This document shows, piece after piece, positions 62,343 through 64,000 of a DNA stretch of 64,000 nt. The notes under the pieces are model-generated. The model did no database searches, was not told where the DNA came from, and saw only the letters and a list, made by a program, of their open reading frames with translations. A program made the position numbers and the translations under genes. The stretch's first letter is position 1. Each line of letters opens with the position of its first letter. The DNA comes from Chaetoderma sp. LZ-2023a (taxonomy: Eukaryota > Mollusca > Caudofoveata > Chaetodermatida > Chaetodermatidae). The stretch spans positions 99,420,860-99,484,859 of the forward strand of contig CM067374.1 of assembly GCA_034401795.1 (NCBI GenBank), read 5' to 3'.

Positions 62343-62532
62343 GATGAATTCTCCATATCACAGCAACCATACAGGAAAACTGTTAAATATTTTGAAATTA
62401 ATTTGTCTGGAAGCCATTGCTGCCTTAAGTCAAGACCGTCTTCTAGTCAAATTAATTTCAAAATACTCAACAGAATAAGTTATATATTGTAAAAAATTCA
62501 ACTTTTCAGGGATTTGTCGGTGAAATGGTTAA
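62339..62532. repeat. Complete family B1 MITE, inverse orientation
   Basis: TTAACCCTTTCACTGATGAA left, CGGTGAAATGGTTAA right. Hairpin 62380-62473 (CTGTTAAATATTTTGAAATTAATTTGTCTGGAAGCC / GACGGTCTTCTAGTCAAATTAATTTC), then AGAATAAGTTATATATTGTA. Matches 54802-55012 end to end in reverse. Confidence 0.9.
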
Positions 62533-62659
62533 AATGGTAAAATTGGTAACGGATAAGTGCTGCACAATTAATTGATATTTACTCAATAATTGTGATTATG
62601 TAATAATAAACTAGATTGATCAGTCGATGACGCTTCACCGCAAGTTCCCATGTTCACCG

Positions 62660-63745
62660 CTTTGAACTTTTTACACACCCCACAACCCACCCACGAGGGC
62701 GGAGCCAAATGTAAATGTCATTTTGCACTCCACAATCATATGGGTAACTCACATACCAAATTTGGTTGAATTCCATCCAACAGTGTCAGGAGTTGCATTA
62801 CAATCAATTTCATGACCTTTTGACCCCATCCCCCACCCCTGGGGGCAGGGTCAAATGTAAATGTGCTCATCCACTCCCATTGATATGGGTAACTCACATA
62901 CCAAATTTTCGGAGGAGATGCATTACAATCAATTTCTGCAGGTTAAAATTTGACCTTTTGACCCCTCTCCCGCCTCCTGGGGGTGGAGTCAAATCTAAAT
63001 GGCCTCTTCTACTCCGCAATCTGAGTAACTCAGATATAAAATTTGGTTGAGTTCCGTCTAACGATTTCAGAGGAGTTGCATTACAATCAATTTCATGACC
63101 TTTTGACCCCATCCCCCACTCCCTGGGGGTGGGGCCAAATGTAAATGTGCTCATATATGCCACATTGATATGGGTAACCGACATACTAAATTTGGTTGAA
63201 TTCCGTCCAACAGTGTCAAAGGAGTGGCATTACAATCAATTTCTTTACCTTATGACCCCCCCCTCACCCACCCTGGGGAGGGGGTGGGGGGGGGGGAAGG
63301 GAAAATGTAAATATGCTCATGTACTCCACATTGATATGGGTGATCTATAGAACAAATTTGATTGAATTCTGTCCAATGGTTTTGAAGGAGATGCGTTACA
63401 ATCAGTTTCCGCAGATAAAAATTCGACCTTTTGACCCCTCACCAACCCATGGGGGCGGAGCCAAATCTAAATGGCCTCTTGCACTCCGCAATCATCTGGG
63501 TAACTCAGATATCAAATTTAATTGAGTTCCATCTAACGCTTTCAGAGGAGTTGCGTTACAACTGATTTGACCTTTTGACCCCTGCCACATCTCCCTGTGG
63601 GCAGAGTCAAATCTAAATATCGTCTTGCAAAGTGGAATCATGTGGGTAACCCACAAACCAAATTTGATTTAATTCCAGCCAATGGTTTTAGAGGCGATAG
63701 CGTGATGGATGGACGGACAGACAGACAGGAGGACGGAGGTGATTA
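62660..63745 (+). repeat. Tandem array of ~125-165 bp units, type 3
   Basis: Seven diverged units, each with GAGTTGCATTACAATCAATT, ACCTTTTGACCCC, C-CCTGGGGG.GG-G-CAAATGTAAAT, GG-CTC.T-CACTCC and GGGTAACTCACATACCAAAT/TTGGTTGAATTCC. It ends with GATGGACGGACAGACAGACA and GGAGGTGATTACAATATCCC. Open frames in it are repetitive. Confidence 0.85.
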
Positions 63746-63904
63746 CAATATCCCCAATGTTTTTTTAAAACGTGGAGATAATAATCATGGATGATGCTAA
63801 TAGCAAACCATGGTCTTGGTGCCTCAAACTGTCAATGTTCTCATAAACAGCTCTAAAACACCATTTGTAGGGTCAAGACGGGTAACACCTGCCTCTCTAG
63901 TAAT

Positions 63905-64000
63905 ATTAAAGAATGTCCATTTATCCATTTCACCAATAAATCCGTGAAAAAGTATATTCTTTATGATATAAAAGTTATGCTGCTGAATATTTTGAAATTA
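63905..64000. repeat. Family B1 MITE cut by the right window edge
   Basis: CCGTGAAAAAGTATATTCTT, TATGATATAAAAGTTATGCT, GCTGAATATTTTGAAATTA matches the left half of the element at 54802; the hairpin centre and right half lie outside the window. Confidence 0.8.

Overview
The window looks like nuclear DNA of a marine invertebrate animal. The evidence is spliced genes with GT/AG introns, a cilia gene (CFAP298), many decayed LINEs and DNA transposons, microsatellites, and a Polinton/adintovirus-like fossil of a type I remember from cnidarian, lancelet and hemichordate genomes. A hemichordate, mollusc or brachiopod would fit; the sequence alone does not decide. There is no sign of bacterial, plasmid or viral-genome organisation.

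Two host genes can be supported. CFAP298 (C21orf59/kurly) lies on the plus strand: exon 1 at 32632-32770 and exon 2 at 33987-34154, then a 500-N assembly gap at 34190-34689; the remaining exons are not visible. On the minus strand a signal-peptide exon with a lysine-rich and a threonine-rich stretch (52364-53144) ends in a splice donor. An exon at 37220-37417 has the matching phase and may be its second exon after a ~15 kb intron. Two further minus-strand open stretches (31351-31680, 61509-61794) are unexplained.

Layout. 1-2.5 kb: broken Polinton/adintovirus-like fossil. 3.9-4.65 kb: relic with four S-V-K-E motifs. 4.9-9.0 kb: four LINE pieces in both orientations. 9.3-14.4 kb: an APE-type LINE, nearly full length, directly behind a 3' fragment of the same family. 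15.2-16.0 kb: another LINE C-terminus. 16.2-22.4 kb: a nested block in which a MULE transposon (16734-22242, 9-bp target duplication) sits in a LINE 3' end, its transposase intron is invaded by a 1.57 kb DNA transposon (6-bp duplication), and that in turn holds a hairpin MITE. 23.0-28.5 kb: two relatives of that inner transposon (one with a zinc-finger first exon) around a TIR element. 28.8-30.3 kb: a hAT-type element with an exact 8-bp duplication. 30.3-31.1 kb: LINE. 32-64 kb: the host exons embedded in a dense field of hairpin MITEs, minisatellites, a Penelope-like fragment, two more LINEs and three long tandem arrays.

The main unexplained pattern is the hairpin field. Three families (A, B, C) with unrelated arm sequences share the outer ends TTAACCCTT...AAGGGTTAA, and the two arms of a copy often carry the same family-variant bases, so the palindromes appear to be kept self-complementary as they diverge. 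Family B hairpins also occur inside a larger ~400 bp element (D). From these ends I infer TTAA-targeting (piggyBac- or Kolobok-like) non-autonomous elements; no matching transposase is visible here.
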